From: Bacteroidota bacterium
Lineage (GTDB): Bacteria > Bacteroidota > Bacteroidia > Bacteroidales > Dysgonomonadaceae
Direction: 5' to 3'
Assembly (NCBI GenBank): GCA_023418255.1
Contig: JAEZZZ010000100.1
Span: 1 to 16,321 of the forward strand
Length of the DNA: 16,321 bases
Positions within the stretch are counted from its first letter, which is position 1. Each line of letters begins with the position of its first letter. Below, piece by piece: positions 14,712 to 16,321 of the stretch. A model generated the notes under the pieces. The model searched no databases, was not told the DNA's origin, and saw only the letters and a list, made by a program, of their open reading frames with translations. The translations under genes were made by a program, and so were the position numbers.

Positions 14712-16037
14712 ATGCGAGAACCATTTATCCAAGTCGGAATTTTATTGAATCAACAAACAATTGAATTTTCGTTGTGTAAACCGTATCGTTTTCACGATGA
14801 AACGCTCGATCCGGGAGATTACACGGCGACGTATTCGCGAGGAAAAATTCTTTTTCGCGGAAAAGAATATGATGAAGTGCAATTTGAAACCGACACGCCA
14901 CACACATTCGACTTTGAGTTGAAAAATGTGATTATCGGCGTTAATTTTCATTGGGAGCGCAAAGAAAATCAGCGTTTTTTAGGAAGTTTGCGGATAATAA
15001 TCGAAAATGGCACACTTTCTGCCATCAATATCGTTTCTTTGGAAGATTATCTTGCCAGCGTTATCTCTTCCGAAATGAGTGCCACAAGTTCCGAAGAGTT
15101 GCTGAAAGCGCATGCCGTGATTTCGCGAAGTTGGTTGCTTGCGCAGATTGAAAAAAATAAATCACTCGTTGAGGATGATAAAAAATATCAAACATCGTTT
15201 GTGTCGGAAACGGAATGTGTGCGCTGGTACGACCGCGAAGATCACGAAAACTTTGACGTCTGCGCCGATGATCATTGTCAACGTTATCAGGGGATTACAC
15301 GGCAAACAACCGCTTTGGTCAGCAAAGTGGTTCAAGCGACAAGAGGAGAAGTGTTGCGGTTTGGCGACAAGATTTGCGACGCCCGCTTTTCAAAATGTTG
15401 TGGCGGCGTGATGGAGACTTTCGAGAATGTGTGGGAACCCACGCCACATCCATATTTGCAAGGCAAAGCCGACACTGTTGACAACGACACAATATTGCCG
15501 GATTTAACAAACGAAACGGAGGCGGAAAAGTGGATTCGCTCATCGCCCGCGGCATTTTGCAATACCAACGACGCGCGTGTGCTGAAACAGGTGTTGAATG
15601 ACTATGACAGAGAAACCGCCGACTTTTATCGCTGGAAAATAACCTATTCGCAAAGCGAATTATCCAATTTAATACGAGAACGTTCCGGTATCGATTTTGG
15701 TGAAATTGTCGGGCTGATACCGCTTGAACGTGGCACATCGGGACGTATCATTCGTTTGAAAATAATCGGAACCAAACGTGCTATGACCATCGGGAAAGAA
15801 TTGGAGATTCGTCGTACGCTTTCAAAATCGCATCTGTATAGTTCCGCTTTTGTGGTGGATGTCGATGAGCAAAATTCGGACGGTATTCCTCAAAAAATTA
15901 CACTGCATGGAGCAGGATGGGGACACGGCGTAGGCCTGTGTCAGATTGGCGCAGCCATGATGGCGGAAGAATCATTCTCTTATCTCGAAATTTTAGCGCA
16001 TTATTTTCCCGGCTCAGAACTGGAAAAGAAATACTAG
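14712..16037 (+). CDS. SpoIID/LytB-domain protein (putative lytic transglycosylase or amidase enhancer), no signal peptide
   Basis: The protein has 441 residues from the ATG at 14712. A TTG nine codons earlier is possible but less likely, and an in-frame TAA at 14667-14669 rules out any longer start. The SpoIID domain shows SLEDYLASVISSEMSA with the catalytic-type Glu121, AHAVISRSWLL, and the closing motif GAGWGHGVGLCQIGAAMMA (GWGHGVG at 402-408) with HYFPGSE. A cluster His178, Cys184, His188, Cys189 resembles the zinc site known in SpoIID; FSKCCGG (227-233) adds two more cysteines. SpoIID enzymes cleave glycan strands stripped of peptides, which fits the amidase and GHL10 genes upstream. It begins FIQVGILLNQQTIEF directly and has no export signal, so it may act in the cytoplasm or leave by an unknown route. 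G+C is high (52% in the 60-base line at 15361). Confidence 0.9.
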   Translation: MREPFIQVGILLNQQTIEFSLCKPYRFHDETLDPGDYTATYSRGKILFRGKEYDEVQFETDTPHTFDFELKNVIIGVNFHWERKENQRFLGSLRIIIENGTLSAINIVSLEDYLASVISSEMSATSSEELLKAHAVISRSWLLAQIEKNKSLVEDDKKYQTSFVSETECVRWYDREDHENFDVCADDHCQRYQGITRQTTALVSKVVQATRGEVLRFGDKICDARFSKCCGGVMETFENVWEPTPHPYLQGKADTVDNDTILPDLTNETEAEKWIRSSPAAFCNTNDARVLKQVLNDYDRETADFYRWKITYSQSELSNLIRERSGIDFGEIVGLIPLERGTSGRIIRLKIIGTKRAMTIGKELEIRRTLSKSHLYSSAFVVDVDEQNSDGIPQKITLHGAGWGHGVGLCQIGAAMMAEESFSYLEILAHYFPGSELEKKY

Positions 16038-16069
16038 GAATAATTACGTATTGCCAATTACTGATTAGT

Positions 16070-16204
16070 ATGGAAAAGGAGAATATAATTCTAAAGAAAC
16101 TATATAATTTTGCGATAAGAGCAGTTCAATTATATCAATATTTGAGCACTTCCTATCACGAATCGATAGAAACACGTTTTTGGATGTGTTTATTAAAACA
16201 ATAG
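16070..16204 (+). pseudogene. Truncated four-helix-bundle (S23-like) protein fragment
   Basis: An ATG at 16070 opens 44 codons. The first 30 or so (MEKENIILKKLYNFAIRAVQ, then LYQYLSTSYHES) closely recall the N-terminus of the small four-helix-bundle proteins common in Bacteroidota, related to the S23 family and usually about 120 residues long. The reading then turns to unrelated residues and stops at TAG (16202-16204). The family's central segment, with its LLRSGTSIGAN-type motif, is absent and I do not find it in the next 100 bases. So this is probably a broken remnant, perhaps cut off by a rearrangement at the right edge. Confidence 0.5.
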
Positions 16205-16228
16205 TCCGTTAAAAATTTACTATATGAG

Positions 16229-16321
16229 TCATGCAGCAATGGCTGCAAACTCCACGAGTTCTTTAACAAGTTTATCATTTAATCTTCTGTTCGGTTTTAT
16301 GCCAGACACGCAAATAAATCG
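16229..16321 (-). CDS. Possible C-terminal end of a minus-strand gene (unidentified), cut by window edge
   Basis: On the minus strand a frame is open from the window edge for 30 codons to a TGA at 16231-16229. The residues include GIKPNRRLNDKLVKELVEFA, which read like a charged amphipathic helix at a protein C-terminus. The + strand is also open here from an ATG at 16224, but its Ser/Ala/Leu-rich reading looks like an antisense shadow. I do not recognise the family. Confidence 0.35.
   Translation of the reverse strand, partial: RFICVSGIKPNRRLNDKLVKELVEFAAIAA

Noticed and set aside
15917..16069. N-terminal part of the 95-codon frame overlapping the end of the SpoIID gene
   Set aside because: This part is a frame shadow of the SpoIID C-terminus; only the segment from the ATG at 16070 resembles a protein family.

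Overview
The window looks like chromosome from a member of the Bacteroidota, most likely Bacteroidales. It has a SusC/SusD outer-membrane pair, several surface-type lipoproteins with acidic residues just after the lipobox cysteine, A-rich leaders without a clear Shine-Dalgarno, and an IS200-like TnpA of the type common in this phylum. The genus cannot be told from the sequence. All full-length genes are on the + strand.

Layout. Positions 1-221 hold a possible C-terminal tail of an upstream gene and the susC leader. Positions 222-7279 carry susC (with an STN signalling domain), susD and a DUF4623-like surface lipoprotein, closed by a strong intrinsic terminator at 7309-7340. Positions 7374-11873 carry a GHL10 (DUF187/DigH-like) glycosidase lipoprotein and, 18 bp later, a 1006-residue exported protein. 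That protein has an N-acetylmuramoyl-L-alanine amidase domain that appears to be split by a golvesin/xanthan-lyase-like domain. Positions 11874-12883 are a mobile insert: a 149-residue single-domain Y1 transposase between clusters of small hairpins. The hairpins have GAA triloops on the left and TTC triloops on the right. A GT2 glycosyltransferase of cytosolic type follows (12884-14341). Next comes a 370-bp non-coding region with an octamer tandem repeat, a large multibranched inverted-repeat element, a terminator-like hairpin and a 14-bp stem hairpin. Then comes a SpoIID/LytB-domain protein without a signal peptide (14712-16037). The right end has a truncated four-helix-bundle (S23-like) gene and possibly the tail of a minus-strand gene.

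How the genes may work together (inference). GHL10 enzymes of the DigH type cut denuded peptidoglycan glycan strands. Amidases make denuded strands by removing stem peptides. SpoIID proteins are lytic transglycosylases specific for denuded strands. All three, next to a SusCD importer and a surface lipoprotein, suggest a locus for scavenging peptidoglycan glycan, with amidase and GHL10 outside the cytoplasm and SpoIID plus the GT2 possibly acting inside. Base composition changes sharply near 8840: genes to the left are AT-rich, and those coding for the amidase, GT2 and SpoIID proteins are clearly richer in G+C. The locus may therefore be a composite of an acquired SusCD block and an older core.
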